Positions 1-8,718 of a stretch of DNA of 64,000 nt are shown in pieces (position 1 is the stretch's first letter; every line of letters begins with the position of its first letter). The position numbers were made by a program, and so were the translations under genes. The DNA lies in the NCBI GenBank assembly GCA_021287065.1, contig JAJTBE010000088.1:1-64000 (forward strand). Reading direction: 5' to 3'. The stretch is from Bacillota bacterium. Its GTDB lineage: Bacteria; Vulcanimicrobiota; JAJTBE01. The notes beneath the pieces were generated by a model that saw only the letters and a program-made list of their open reading frames with translations, did not search any database and had not been told where the DNA came from.

Positions 1-102
1 TTCAAAAAAGTATGAGTTAAGAAAAGCAATAAAAATCGATATGCAAAAAGCAGAATTAAAGAGAACAGAAAAATGATGCACTGAAAGTTTTTGCCGGAAG
101 GG

Positions 103-142
103 TTTGGGAAACGAGCTTTTTTCAAAAAGCGGGTTTCCCAAA
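103..142. repeat. Long imperfect hairpin in intergenic DNA
   Basis: Outer arms TTTGGGAAAC (103-112) and GTTTCCCAAA (133-142) enclose inner arms GAGCTTTTT and AAAAAGC. The run-rich inner stem resembles the hairpins of the dispersed 290-bp element nearby, so this may be a decayed piece of it. No gene is visible between 1 and 187. Confidence 0.5.
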
Positions 143-187
143 AAAGAATCGTAGATGATACCCCTCGTTGAAAAACACAATTAAACC

Positions 188-456
188 GAATAAAGGCATG
201 GATTTGTCTGAACGCTCACAAGGCTTGTATCGGTTTGCCCAGCTCCCGGAGAAAACTTTTTTGAAAAAAGTTTCCTCCGGACCTCCATCCCAAAACTTTT
301 GGAATCAGGGACCGACCAGGGACCGTGGGGATTTGGAGACCGTCAGAGGGAACCACGCTTTTTTGGAAAAGCGAGGTTGCCCTCCGAACCTCCCTCCTTG
401 AAAAACAGGCGTATTGGGCTGGAAATTGGAGTAAGTTTCACTAATTCAGTGGCATT
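188..456 (-). repeat. Dispersed structured element, copy 1
   Basis: Near full-length copy on the minus strand. The plus strand shows the trailing end (AAAGGCATGGATTTGTCTGA), then the hairpin with arms around GAAAACTTTTTT, GGGACCGACC-type motifs, the second hairpin (GCTTTTTTGGAAAAGC) and finally the leading end CTAATTCAGTGGCATT. Short ORFs inside it recur in other copies in shifted frames and are not credible genes. Confidence 0.85.
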
Positions 457-546
457 GGACCGACGGGGGATTTGGACCGAAGGGATTTAAGAGACCTTGG
501 GACCGGGGGAATTGGGGGATAGATAGGGGATCGGGGGGATTTGGGA

Positions 547-641
547 CAGTCAGAGCGAGGTTTCCTCCGAACCTCCTTCCTTGAAAAAACAAGAGTATTG
601 AGCTTAGGAATCAGGGTAAATTGTAATAATTCAGTGGCATT
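547..641 (-). repeat. Dispersed structured element, copy 2 (partial)
   Basis: Truncated copy on the minus strand. It keeps CGAACCTCCTTCCTTGAAAA and the leading end AATTCAGTGGCAT but lacks the long hairpins. The DNA between copies 1 and 2 (457-546) is G-rich with repeated GGGACCG/GGGGGAT words, which look like decayed internal parts of the element. Confidence 0.7.
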
Positions 642-649
642 GCTCCACC

Positions 650-685
650 CGGGAAACCCATTTTTTGAAAACAGTCGGTTTCCCG
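650..685. repeat. Inverted repeat in leader of ptsH
   Basis: Arms CGGGAAACC (650-658) and GGTTTCCCG (677-685) enclose a T/A-rich loop. It resembles the hairpin at 103-142. It lies about 190 bp upstream of ptsH. The stretch 686-871 holds no gene and no convincing promoter that I can see. Confidence 0.5.
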
Positions 686-871
686 CGCCCAAAAAGAGTT
701 CAGCCCCCCCAATCCGGCAAAAACTTCCGTTACTATTTACCACCCCGTTAGATTTGCAAATTCATCAATCCCTGTATTCAAAATCCGCAATACAACTTTT
801 TCCTCTGTAAACATGCCTTTTCCCTAATGTTTTTGCAGGAATAATGGATTTGTAAATGAATATGCCCCCCT

Positions 872-1144
872 ATGAAAACTGAACAGATCACCATTGATTT
901 CAAAATTGGAATTCATTCCAGACCAGCAGCACTTCTTGTAAAGAAGGTGCGTTCCTATCCCGACAGCAAAATCACTTTCGGGCATAATGGAAAAAACAGC
1001 CGGGGAGACAGTCTTATCGGACTTCTTCAGCTTGGTATAACAGAAGGCGCACAGATGAGCGTCAATGTTGACGGCGGAGATGAAGAAACGGTTCTCGCCG
1101 ACATAGTTGCATTTATTAAAAATGATGTAGCCCGGGAGGGTTGA
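872..1144 (+). CDS. ptsH: Phosphocarrier protein HPr
   Basis: Cytoplasmic phosphocarrier that takes phosphate from enzyme I and passes it to PTS permeases or to regulatory targets. His15 in GIHSRPAA is the phosphorylated histidine. Ser47 in the segment DSLIGLLQLGI aligns with the Ser46 site of HPr kinase, so seryl regulation is possible. At 90 residues it has the usual HPr length. It lies 4 nt upstream of ptsI, the standard operon arrangement. No Shine-Dalgarno sequence is evident just before ATG 872, which is odd beside the strong site of ptsI. No sugar-specific enzyme II gene is in the window, so whether this PTS transports or only signals is open. Confidence 0.95.
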   Translation: MKTEQITIDFKIGIHSRPAALLVKKVRSYPDSKITFGHNGKNSRGDSLIGLLQLGITEGAQMSVNVDGGDEETVLADIVAFIKNDVAREG

Positions 1145-1148
1145 TAAT

Positions 1149-2912
1149 ATGTTATCAGGAGCAGTTTCCTCTACAGGTGTGGCTGCGGGCAGAGTAGTCA
1201 TCCCGTTCAGCAATACTCCATCCACTGTTTCCGTTCGTACCGGAGATATCAACAGGGATGAGGAGCTTGAGCGGTTTCGTACCGCTATAGAAAACAGCAC
1301 AACTGAACTCGAAAATCTCAGAAAAGAAGTAAGGGAGAAAATCGGTGAGAAGGAAGAGATGATTTTCGAAGCCCAGATGCTGATTCTTGAGGATCCTGCT
1401 TTTGTTGACGAAGTGGAAGACAGAATCCGGGCAGGCGGCACAAGGGCGGAAGAGGCGGTTAAACTGGCAGTGGAAGAACTGGAAAGCCAGTTTATGATGA
1501 TTGACGACCTAACCCTCCGGCAGCGGGTCGCCGATGTAAAAGATGCAGGCTCAAGGGTAATGAGAAACCTTACCCTTGAAAAAGGCAGCTTTCTTGATGG
1601 AATTACCGAACCTGTGATTATAGCAGCAGACGAAATACTGCCTTCTCAGGCGGCACAGCTTGACAGGGAGCGGGTTCTTGCCATAATTACGGAAAAGGGA
1701 GGCGTCAACAGTCATGCCTCCATTATCGCCAGATCCCTTGAGATTCCCGCAATTGTGGGAATAAAGGGGCTTCTTGCAAACATCGTCAATGTTAAAACAG
1801 CTATTGTGGATGGAAACACAGGAAATCTGTATTTTGATCCATCTCCGGAACTTATGGAAAAGTATTCGAAATACAAAAACAAACCGGCAAAAAGTAAAAC
1901 CGGAAAATGTTTTAACGACGGCGGAATTATAAAAACCACAGACGGTGTGGAAATTCAGCTATATGCCAATGTCAGCAGGCTTTCGGAACTCAACAGGCTT
2001 AAAGCCTACGGAGCAGAAGGCATAGGGGTTCTCAGAACCGAATTTCTCCTTATGGATCGACAGGCAGCGCCGGTTCTCGAAGATTTTATCGAGCAGTTCA
2101 GAACAGTTCTCGAATCGGTAAATCCCAAACCAGTCGTTATCCGCCTTTTTGATCTTGGAGGAGATAAAACATTCCCGTTTCTTATGCATCCCAAAGAAGC
2201 AAATCCGGGACTCGGAAACAGAGGCATACGCTTTCTTTTCTCCAACCCCGGACTTCTCAAAATGCAGATACAGGCTATTCTCGAAACTTCCCGTTACGGC
2301 AACGCAAAAATTCTGATTCCAATGGTTTCCGGTATCGAAGAGGTCCATCAGGTAACTTCGATAATCAGAAAGATGGAACAGGAGCTTACAGCAGCGGGAA
2401 AACAGATTAAAACCCATATCCCCATCGGCTCTATGGTCGAAACACCTGCCAGCGCAATTCTGGCTGATGCATTTGCAGGGTGTTCCGATTTTATGAGTGT
2501 TGGCAGCAATGACCTGACTCAGTATGTTCTTGCAGCCGACAGGGAAAACGAATATGTGCAGGACATTTACAATCCTCTCAACCCTGCAGTCCTGAGAATG
2601 CTTAAAATGAGCCTCGATGCGGCAGTTAAATCCGGTATCGACATTTCAGTCTGCGGCGAAATGGCATCCCAGATTTCCGCCATACCCATCCTTCTCGGAA
2701 TGGGTTACAGAAGGCTCAGCGTGGGCGTCAACCTGATACCTGAAGTTAAAGAGATTATCGCAAGGGTCGATCTGGCAAAAGCGAAGATTCTTGCGGCAAA
2801 AGCTCTTAAAATGTCAGACACCGCCAGCGTCGAAAAGATGACAAACAGGTTCACCCGCAAAATGGAAAGGCTTCACAAGGAAAAAATGATGAACTCGGGA
2901 CTTGATCTATAA
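1149..2912 (+). CDS. ptsI: PTS enzyme I (PEP-protein phosphotransferase)
   Basis: Autophosphorylates from phosphoenolpyruvate and phosphorylates HPr. Its 587 residues show the family order: N-terminal HPr-binding helical part, phosphohistidine domain with His189 in GGVNSHASII, and a C-terminal PEP-binding barrel with RTEFLLM, GSNDLTQY and the active-site Cys502 in VCGEMAS. His189 and Cys502 have the same numbers as in the E. coli enzyme. The start ATG is preceded by GGGAGGG (1134-1140) inside the end of ptsH, so the two genes are probably translated together. The C-terminal 40 residues are Lys/Met-rich. The stop codon overlaps the region of the next promoter. Confidence 0.96.
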   Translation: MLSGAVSSTGVAAGRVVIPFSNTPSTVSVRTGDINRDEELERFRTAIENSTTELENLRKEVREKIGEKEEMIFEAQMLILEDPAFVDEVEDRIRAGGTRAEEAVKLAVEELESQFMMIDDLTLRQRVADVKDAGSRVMRNLTLEKGSFLDGITEPVIIAADEILPSQAAQLDRERVLAIITEKGGVNSHASIIARSLEIPAIVGIKGLLANIVNVKTAIVDGNTGNLYFDPSPELMEKYSKYKNKPAKSKTGKCFNDGGIIKTTDGVEIQLYANVSRLSELNRLKAYGAEGIGVLRTEFLLMDRQAAPVLEDFIEQFRTVLESVNPKPVVIRLFDLGGDKTFPFLMHPKEANPGLGNRGIRFLFSNPGLLKMQIQAILETSRYGNAKILIPMVSGIEEVHQVTSIIRKMEQELTAAGKQIKTHIPIGSMVETPASAILADAFAGCSDFMSVGSNDLTQYVLAADRENEYVQDIYNPLNPAVLRMLKMSLDAAVKSGIDISVCGEMASQISAIPILLGMGYRRLSVGVNLIPEVKEIIARVDLAKAKILAAKALKMSDTASVEKMTNRFTRKMERLHKEKMMNSGLDL

Positions 2913-2930
2913 AATAAGACATGTTATAAT
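2902..2930 (+). promoter_or_regulatory. Sigma-70-type promoter of rpsT
   Basis: TTGATC (2902-2907) and a perfect TATAAT (2925-2930) are separated by 17 bp. The predicted start near 2937 gives a 50-nt leader ahead of rpsT. The -35 box lies in the last codons of ptsI. Confidence 0.75.
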
Positions 2931-2990
2931 AACCCGACAATAAAGAGGATTCGATTTTACCTATAGAATCACGGTCGAGGAGGTGCACAC

Positions 2991-3272
2991 TTGGCAAACG
3001 TAAAATCGGCTAAAAAGCGGATACTGGTGAGCGCGAGAAGGAAACTCCGCAACAAAAATATCGTATCTGCCGTCAGAACAGCCTGGAAGAAAGCAAACAC
3101 AGCTGTTATTGAAGTTAAAGCAGCCGGCAAAGCTGATGAAGTAGTTCGTAACGCAGTAAGCGTACTGGATAAAGCTGTAACAAAAGGCATTATTCACAAG
3201 AACACAGCAGCCCGCAAAAAATCACGTCTTATGCTTAAACTTAATAATCTGAAGGCGGAAGCGGCGAAGTAA
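2991..3272 (+). CDS. rpsT: 30S ribosomal protein S20
   Basis: Primary 16S rRNA-binding protein of the small subunit. The 93 residues begin ANVKSAKKRI and are Lys/Arg/Ala-rich helices typical of S20. The start is TTG 2991, preceded by the strong site GAGGAGGTG (2977-2985). A UUG start is also used by E. coli rpsT, where it takes part in autogenous control; whether that applies here is inference. The gene is a monocistron with its own promoter and a terminator just downstream. Confidence 0.96.
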   Translation: MANVKSAKKRILVSARRKLRNKNIVSAVRTAWKKANTAVIEVKAAGKADEVVRNAVSVLDKAVTKGIIHKNTAARKKSRLMLKLNNLKAEAAK

Positions 3273-3298
3273 ACTACCCCGTTTCCGATACTCCGCAA

Positions 3299-3337
3299 AA
3301 TCCGGTAAGATTCCATCTTATTGGATTTTTTATTTTT
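3299..3337 (+). terminator. Rho-independent terminator after rpsT
   Basis: A 12-bp stem (3299-3310 with 3316-3327, two G-T pairs) with loop TTCCA is followed by TTTTATTTTT. It ends inside the stop region of the convergent histidine kinase gene. Confidence 0.8.
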
Positions 3338-5939
3338 CGGCTATTTCTATCCTTGCATTCAGCTTTGTAATAAAATCGTCCGCTGTAAGAGCTTCATCAG
3401 GATATGTAACCGACGGAAATTCAAAACTGACACTTACCGGAATTGATGAAGTGTTCACATAGGAAAGAACCTTCACAAGGCGGTTCTTGATTAACTGAAC
3501 CTGTTCAAAATCCGCTTTGCCTACTACGATTATATGCTCATTGTCATAATGCCTGAGAACCACATCATCCTGTTCCCTCATAGCAGGCTTAACGATTTTT
3601 TCTATATCACGCATCAACTCTCTGAACTGAGTTTCACCTATGGAATTTTTTACCAGTCTTTTCTGGGAAATAGCTATAGCTATGGCGGAAATGCAGTAAA
3701 GACTCTGCTTTGCCTGATAAAGCCGCTCGTCTATGATGTTCCTGAGTGTAGCCCAGTCTTTTCCATACTGGGGAATATTAAAGGAAACCCTGGTTCCCGC
3801 TCCCTCCCTGCTGGAAAGCCAGATGAAACCGTGGTGGGATTCCACAAGTTTTTTAATGCGGGGAAGCCCCATTTTAAGCCTGCCTGTACCGCTGCTAAGT
3901 TTTTCAGGAGCTTCTGCAGGGGTTTTAAAGACAATCTTCTGTTTTTCCGCAGAAATACCGGAACCTGAATCTGTAACACTGAAGAGAAGCTGGTTTACAT
4001 CGAGATCCATATTTTCAAGAATATGCTTCGGAAAGAAGTCCCCGGCTTTTTCCTTCAGCCACTTTGTTGGAAATACATTTGCCTTTACAGTTACAGTTCC
4101 ACCTGACGGAGTATGTTTAAGAGCGTTTCCGGTTATCTCACGGATGATTGTAACAAGTTTTTCACTGTCTGCGGTAACTTCAGGCATACCTTTTGCAAAT
4201 TCCCATTTCAGGTTGATTCCCTTTTCTTTTGCATCATCGCTGCATTCCCACATAACTTCTTTCAGAGCTTCATAAATATAAAAATCCGCAGGGAAAAAGT
4301 CTATTCTGCCGGCTTCCGCCCTCGAATAATCCAGAACATCCTCTATGGATTTATATAACGCAAGAGTATGCATTGAAACAACCTGAAACGCTTCCTTAAC
4401 CTGATCGGGAGTGAGGCCGCTACCCTTTTCCCTTACGGTATGGGATATGCGGTGAAGCAAGTTCAGGGGGTTTCGCAGTTCATGAGCCAGCATATTAAAG
4501 AATTTTTCGTGTTCACATCCGGTTTTTTGAGATTTTTCATCTGTTTTGCAGGCTGCATCCCTCAGAAAAGCAGTCTGAACAACAGCTCCCACCACAGGAG
4601 TTACGCTTTCGAGGTTGATTACATATTCCTCATCAAAAGAACTTTTTGCCTGAGATGACGCAGCCATGGCCCCGATAAGCGAACCTTCGAAATATATTGG
4701 AACCACCACACGGGAAACAAGCTTGTCTTTCAGATACATACTATCTTCCGTAAAAGGTTTCATCAGGCTGAGATCTTCTTCCATCCAGGATTTGTGATTT
4801 TTCTCAACCCATTCCACAGCGGAATCAGAATACGGAATAACAGTCAGTTTCGGTTCTGCAAGGGGATCTTTCAGCGACAGGGCGGTGAATTTGACATACT
4901 CCCTTTTTCTGTCGTAGTAATAAACAGCTCCCCAGTCCATGGGGAAAATCTGGCTTACTGTGCGGACAATTTCGCCGCAGGCTTCCTCAAAATTCTTTGT
5001 TTTGTAAAATGCGGAATAAATGGAATTCTCCGCCTCCACAGCAGAATACAAACCCATGCTCTCATTCAGGCGCATTTCCTCCCGGAAGAAATTGCCGATA
5101 ATATCAGCAACAAGATGGAGAAGAATCGACTGTCCTCTTTCAAACTCCCGGGTTTCAGGCATTGCAAGCATAACAACCCCAAAGGGCACATCACCTGAGT
5201 GAATAGGTATGCAATAAAGATTGATGATTTTATTCTTTTCTGCCCAGTCTCTGATATGGGCTGGCAGGTTTTCGTTGGAGGGAAGATTCAGTATATATTC
5301 GGGAATCGAACTGTTGAGTATTCTTGCAAACAATCTGTATTGGTTTTCAGCAGGTATGAAATAATCAAAAGTCCCCGCTTCATCGTCATAATAGTTTTTT
5401 CTTACAAAGCTGCTTCCATTTTCATCCCTGAAGAAAATATAGCAGGCTTCGATATTGCAATAATCCAGAGTCGTCCGCAGAATATCCCCTATCTTCACAT
5501 TCAGCTCCCTGTTGTCAAAGGCAGCTTCCGTTACTTCCCTGATAACCTGAAGATCATACTTGCTTTCATCGGCAAGGATTTCTTTCTGTTCGTTTACATC
5601 TGTGATAATATTTTTTACACTGCCTGAAAGAGTGCGGAGTTTTTCATTCATAGCAGTAAATTCAGCAGGCGCATCTTTCAGCTCAGGCACAGTTTTCTTC
5701 GGATTTCCTGTGAGAATGCCAATATGTTTGTCCAGTGTTTCGATAGGTTTTTCAATCTGTTTTCTGAAACCCTGCAAAAAACCGAACACAACAGGAGCGG
5801 CAATAAGAGCAAACAAAAGGGGAAATACAAAAGCAGCTTTTGGAAACACAAAGGAAAGCAAAGCAAATATAAGTCCTGTAAGAAGAATAATCACAGCACA
5901 GAGTTTGGCTGATTTTGTAATTTCGTCTGTATATCTCAT
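3330..5939 (-). CDS. GAF-domain sensor histidine kinase with C-terminal degenerate GGDEF-like domain
   Basis: Membrane-anchored sensor kinase of 869 residues. Two hydrophobic helices at about 13-58 are followed by a linker and two GAF-like sensing regions (about 150-280 and 310-450). The dimerization domain has His486 in MLAHELRNPL, and the HATPase domain has DSGSGI and GTGRLKMGLP. The last 130 residues (REQDDVVLRHYDNEHIIVV) look like a GGDEF fold in which the signature is YDNEH (798-802), so cyclic-di-GMP synthesis is unlikely. The gene is 75 nt downstream of rodA on the same strand, so it may share the min-rodA transcript. No response regulator is adjacent. The Shine-Dalgarno site before ATG 5939 is weak (CGGA). 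Confidence 0.88.
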   Translation of the reverse strand: MRYTDEITKSAKLCAVIILLTGLIFALLSFVFPKAAFVFPLLFALIAAPVVFGFLQGFRKQIEKPIETLDKHIGILTGNPKKTVPELKDAPAEFTAMNEKLRTLSGSVKNIITDVNEQKEILADESKYDLQVIREVTEAAFDNRELNVKIGDILRTTLDYCNIEACYIFFRDENGSSFVRKNYYDDEAGTFDYFIPAENQYRLFARILNSSIPEYILNLPSNENLPAHIRDWAEKNKIINLYCIPIHSGDVPFGVVMLAMPETREFERGQSILLHLVADIIGNFFREEMRLNESMGLYSAVEAENSIYSAFYKTKNFEEACGEIVRTVSQIFPMDWGAVYYYDRKREYVKFTALSLKDPLAEPKLTVIPYSDSAVEWVEKNHKSWMEEDLSLMKPFTEDSMYLKDKLVSRVVVPIYFEGSLIGAMAASSQAKSSFDEEYVINLESVTPVVGAVVQTAFLRDAACKTDEKSQKTGCEHEKFFNMLAHELRNPLNLLHRISHTVREKGSGLTPDQVKEAFQVVSMHTLALYKSIEDVLDYSRAEAGRIDFFPADFYIYEALKEVMWECSDDAKEKGINLKWEFAKGMPEVTADSEKLVTIIREITGNALKHTPSGGTVTVKANVFPTKWLKEKAGDFFPKHILENMDLDVNQLLFSVTDSGSGISAEKQKIVFKTPAEAPEKLSSGTGRLKMGLPRIKKLVESHHGFIWLSSREGAGTRVSFNIPQYGKDWATLRNIIDERLYQAKQSLYCISAIAIAISQKRLVKNSIGETQFRELMRDIEKIVKPAMREQDDVVLRHYDNEHIIVVGKADFEQVQLIKNRLVKVLSYVNTSSIPVSVSFEFPSVTYPDEALTADDFITKLNARIEIAEK

Positions 5940-6013
5940 TTATTATTCCGAAGAATGGAATTACAATAAACTTCGATTAACAAACATTTTACCCTGCAAA
6001 ATATAAGTAACTC

Positions 6014-7093
6014 TCACTTAAAAAACTGTTCTTTGCGGAGGGATATGCTTAGCAGCAGCCCTATAGCCATCATATTGGTTATAATTGCACTTCCGCCGTA
6101 GCTCAGAAATGGCAGCGGAATACCGGTAACGGGCATAATGCCCATAGTCATTCCGATATTAATAAACACATGAAAAAACAGCATTGCCCCTACTCCTGTG
6201 GCTATGAGCGTGCCAAAGAAGTCTCTTGCTTCCTGTGCGATTTTGAGAATTTTGAGAAGCAGAAAGAAATAGAGTGCAATCAGTGAAGCTCCGCCCATAA
6301 AGCCGAGTTCCTCACCAAGAACGGTAAAGATAAAGTCTCTGGAGTGTTCCGGTACAAACTGAAGCTGGGTCTGGGTTCCGAAAAGAAGCCCCTTTCCCCA
6401 TAGTTTTCCGGAGCCTATACCTATCATAGACTGGCGGATATTCCAGCCGGACCCTGTGGGGTCAACATCGGGGTTGAGGAACACAAGAAGTCTGGTTTTC
6501 TGGTATTCTTTGAGTACAAAGGGGGAAATGCCCATTCCGGCGGCAACGGAGGCGAGAATCCAGGCTGGATTAAGGCCTCGTACAAAAAGCATTGCAAAAA
6601 GAATCGCTATAAGAACCAATGCGGTTCCAAGGTCAGGCTGCTTCATAATCAAAGCCATGGGTATGCCGAGGTAGATCAGGGTGCCGACAAGCTTTTCCGT
6701 CTGAAGGGCGTCTTCGTCGGAAAGTCTGATTGCAAGGCAGAGAATCATAAGTATCTTGGCAAATTCGGAAGGCTGGAATGTAAACCCTCCGATACTAATC
6801 CAACGCTGCGCTCCCAGAGCTTCCTTACCGGCAACAAGAACCGCACCGAGTATCAGCAGATTCAGCAGATAAAGATAAGGCTCCATCCTCACCCAGAATT
6901 GATAATCGATGGAAGCAAACAAAATCAGAAACACAAGCCCGATGACAAAATATCTGATTTGCCGGATGAATTCGGATCCCGCTCCCATGTCTTTGTTATT
7001 GGCGCTGTATATAATAATCAGACCATAAACAACAAGGACGACCATAAGCAGGATCAAAACATAATCGAGCTTGAGTATCCAGGATTTATACAT
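6014..7093 (-). CDS. rodA: Peptidoglycan glycosyltransferase of elongasome (RodA/SEDS)
   Basis: SEDS-family polytopic membrane protein that polymerises lipid II during cell elongation. The 359 residues contain about ten membrane segments. Family motifs are QRWISIGGFTFQPSEFAKI, the catalytic-Asp motif KQPDLGTAL, YQKTRLLVFLNP, the GWNIRQSMIGIGSG stretch and the final PLPFLSYGGSAIITNM. The wording fits RodA better than FtsW. It begins 14 nt after minE, so division-site selection and elongation genes are probably co-transcribed. No penicillin-binding protein 2 or MreBCD gene is in the window. Confidence 0.92.
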   Translation of the reverse strand: MYKSWILKLDYVLILLMVVLVVYGLIIIYSANNKDMGAGSEFIRQIRYFVIGLVFLILFASIDYQFWVRMEPYLYLLNLLILGAVLVAGKEALGAQRWISIGGFTFQPSEFAKILMILCLAIRLSDEDALQTEKLVGTLIYLGIPMALIMKQPDLGTALVLIAILFAMLFVRGLNPAWILASVAAGMGISPFVLKEYQKTRLLVFLNPDVDPTGSGWNIRQSMIGIGSGKLWGKGLLFGTQTQLQFVPEHSRDFIFTVLGEELGFMGGASLIALYFFLLLKILKIAQEARDFFGTLIATGVGAMLFFHVFINIGMTMGIMPVTGIPLPFLSYGGSAIITNMMAIGLLLSISLRKEQFFK

Positions 7094-7107
7094 TTTTATC
7101 TAACCCG

Positions 7108-7746
7108 CTAAGAACGGCGTCTTGAGGAAGATGTTCTTCTTCCGCTGTTAGACGTTGATGTTCTTGCCAGATAACGGCGGCCTCCCTTTTTGCCCTTGCG
7201 GGAGCGGGAAGCATCATCATCGCCTTCGTCTTCGTCCGAATCCTGTTCCATAGCCGGGGGTGCAGGTTCGTTTTTGACCGGTACGGTCTGTTTGAAGGCA
7301 GGTTTTTCCTCTTCTTCTTCAATCTCTTCCACAACCGGTTTTACCACAGGGGGTTTCGCCGGTTTTTCCGCTTTTGGTACGGGTTTTACTGTTTCCTGTT
7401 TTGCAGCAGGCTTCGCCGGTTCCGGTTTGGAAGCTATAGGCGGAGCGCCTTCCATAGATTCTTTACGGTTATTTCTTTTCATGCCAATTACAGGAATATT
7501 GGCAGCAAGGGCAACTTCCTTACCCTTTCTCTCAAGCCCCATTTCCATCATCGAAGTGTCGATGGTCATATAGCGCGAAATCACCTGAATCAACTCTTCC
7601 TTGAGTGATTCCATAACATGGGGGGCTACTGTGGCTCTGTCGGAAATCAGAACCAGCTTCAGGCGTTCTTTTGCTTCTTCGCCTGAACCGCCATTGTTGC
7701 CATTCTTTTTAAATATGCGGTTCAAAAATTCCATTATATCAAACAT
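7108..7746 (-). CDS. minE: MinE topological specificity factor with long C-terminal extension
   Basis: MinE stimulates MinD ATPase and drives Min oscillation or positioning. Residues 1-93 are a complete MinE: an amphipathic start (MFDIMEFLNRIF), the MinD-contact strand KERLKLVLISDR and the dimer domain ELIQVISRYMTI. Residues 94-212 have no counterpart in ordinary MinE of about 90 residues. They are Pro/Ala/Lys-rich, then acidic (EEIEEEEEK, DSDEDEGDDD), then Arg/Ser-rich with RRYLARTSTS and a final SSSRRRS. The tail is probably disordered and may bind nucleic acid or a partner. GGGAGG lies 7 nt before ATG 7746. The gene sits 64 nt after minD. Confidence 0.93.
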   Translation of the reverse strand: MFDIMEFLNRIFKKNGNNGGSGEEAKERLKLVLISDRATVAPHVMESLKEELIQVISRYMTIDTSMMEMGLERKGKEVALAANIPVIGMKRNNRKESMEGAPPIASKPEPAKPAAKQETVKPVPKAEKPAKPPVVKPVVEEIEEEEEKPAFKQTVPVKNEPAPPAMEQDSDEDEGDDDASRSRKGKKGGRRYLARTSTSNSGRRTSSSRRRS

Positions 7747-7810
7747 TATTGATCCTCCCGATTAGTGAAAGACGGTTAATTTGAGAATACGCAGACGACC
7801 GTATCGGTAG

Positions 7811-8635
7811 TTACTGCGCTTTAAAACCGAATACTCCGTTTCCTCCGGCAAAGATTCTCTTCAGCTTTGCCCATAAGCCGTTTTCTTCAATTTGAAGTTC
7901 GATGGTGGCATTGGGATCAATCAGTCTTCTGACCACTGATCTGTATGCCTTTCCGGCTCTGGATGAATCATCCATAACAAGAGGCTCTCCCTTGTTGGAA
8001 GAGAACAGAACTTTCTCATCTTCCGGGATGATACCGATAATATCGATTCCAAGAATCTCAGTAACAGCATCAACACCAAGCATCTGTTTCTTTTTAACCA
8101 GATTTTCGCGCATTCTGTTGATAAGAAGTCTGGGGTTTGTTTTATCTTCAGCTTCGAGAAGTCCGATGACTCTGTCGGCATCTCTTACTGACGAAACTTC
8201 GGGATTTGTCACGATTATAGCTTCATCAGCTCCTGCGATGGCATTCTGGAATCCCAGCTCAATACCGGCGGGGCAGTCGATGATGACAAAATCAAAATTA
8301 TCTCTGAGCGTATCACAAAGTTTTTTCATCTGATCAGGCTGAACCGCATTTTTATCTCTGCTCTGTGCGGCGGGCAGAAGGAAAAGGTTGGCAAAACGCT
8401 TGTCTTTTATAAGCGCCTGTCTGAAGCTTCTGCACTTCTTTTCAACCACATCCACAAGGTCGAAAACGATTCTGTTTTCAAGACCCATAACCAGATCAAG
8501 ATTTCTCAGGCCGATATCGGCGTCAATCAGGACTACTTTTTTTCCTTCACGTGCAAGTCCTGCTCCGATATTTGCAGAGGCGGTGGTCTTTCCCACTCCG
8601 CCTTTGCCGGAGGTTATGACTATTACTTTACCCAA
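7811..8635 (-). CDS. minD: Septum site-determining ATPase MinD
   Basis: Membrane-associated ParA/MinD-type ATPase that recruits MinC to block polar division. The deviant Walker A is SGKGGVGKTT at residues 9-18, with switch I LIDADIGLRNLD and Walker B FVIIDCPAG. The C-terminal amphipathic helix GLWAKLKRIF would bind membrane. Its 274 residues are normal length. The start is TTG 8635: GGAGGG sits 7 nt upstream and no ATG in frame fits the conserved N-terminus. It lies between minC and minE in the usual order. Confidence 0.96.
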   Translation of the reverse strand: MGKVIVITSGKGGVGKTTASANIGAGLAREGKKVVLIDADIGLRNLDLVMGLENRIVFDLVDVVEKKCRSFRQALIKDKRFANLFLLPAAQSRDKNAVQPDQMKKLCDTLRDNFDFVIIDCPAGIELGFQNAIAGADEAIIVTNPEVSSVRDADRVIGLLEAEDKTNPRLLINRMRENLVKKKQMLGVDAVTEILGIDIIGIIPEDEKVLFSSNKGEPLVMDDSSRAGKAYRSVVRRLIDPNATIELQIEENGLWAKLKRIFAGGNGVFGFKAQ

Positions 8636-8718
8636 AATGAATCCCTCCAGGACGAACCAAATAGCTGATTCCGGTTGATCAAAGGTTCGCGTGTGTTAAA
8701 TTCCGGAATCGTAATATA

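Noticed and set aside
168-490. Short ORFs of 60-80 codons inside the dispersed element, repeated at 11.4-12.2, 43.2-44.1, 44.3-44.6, 49-50 and 53.7-54 kb
   Set aside because: They recur in several frames of the same element, on both strands, break at hairpins and lack ribosome sites. They are by-products of the repeat.
824-1441. 205-codon frame opposite ptsH-ptsI
   Set aside because: Ser/Ile-rich shadow of two well-identified genes, without a ribosome site or family.
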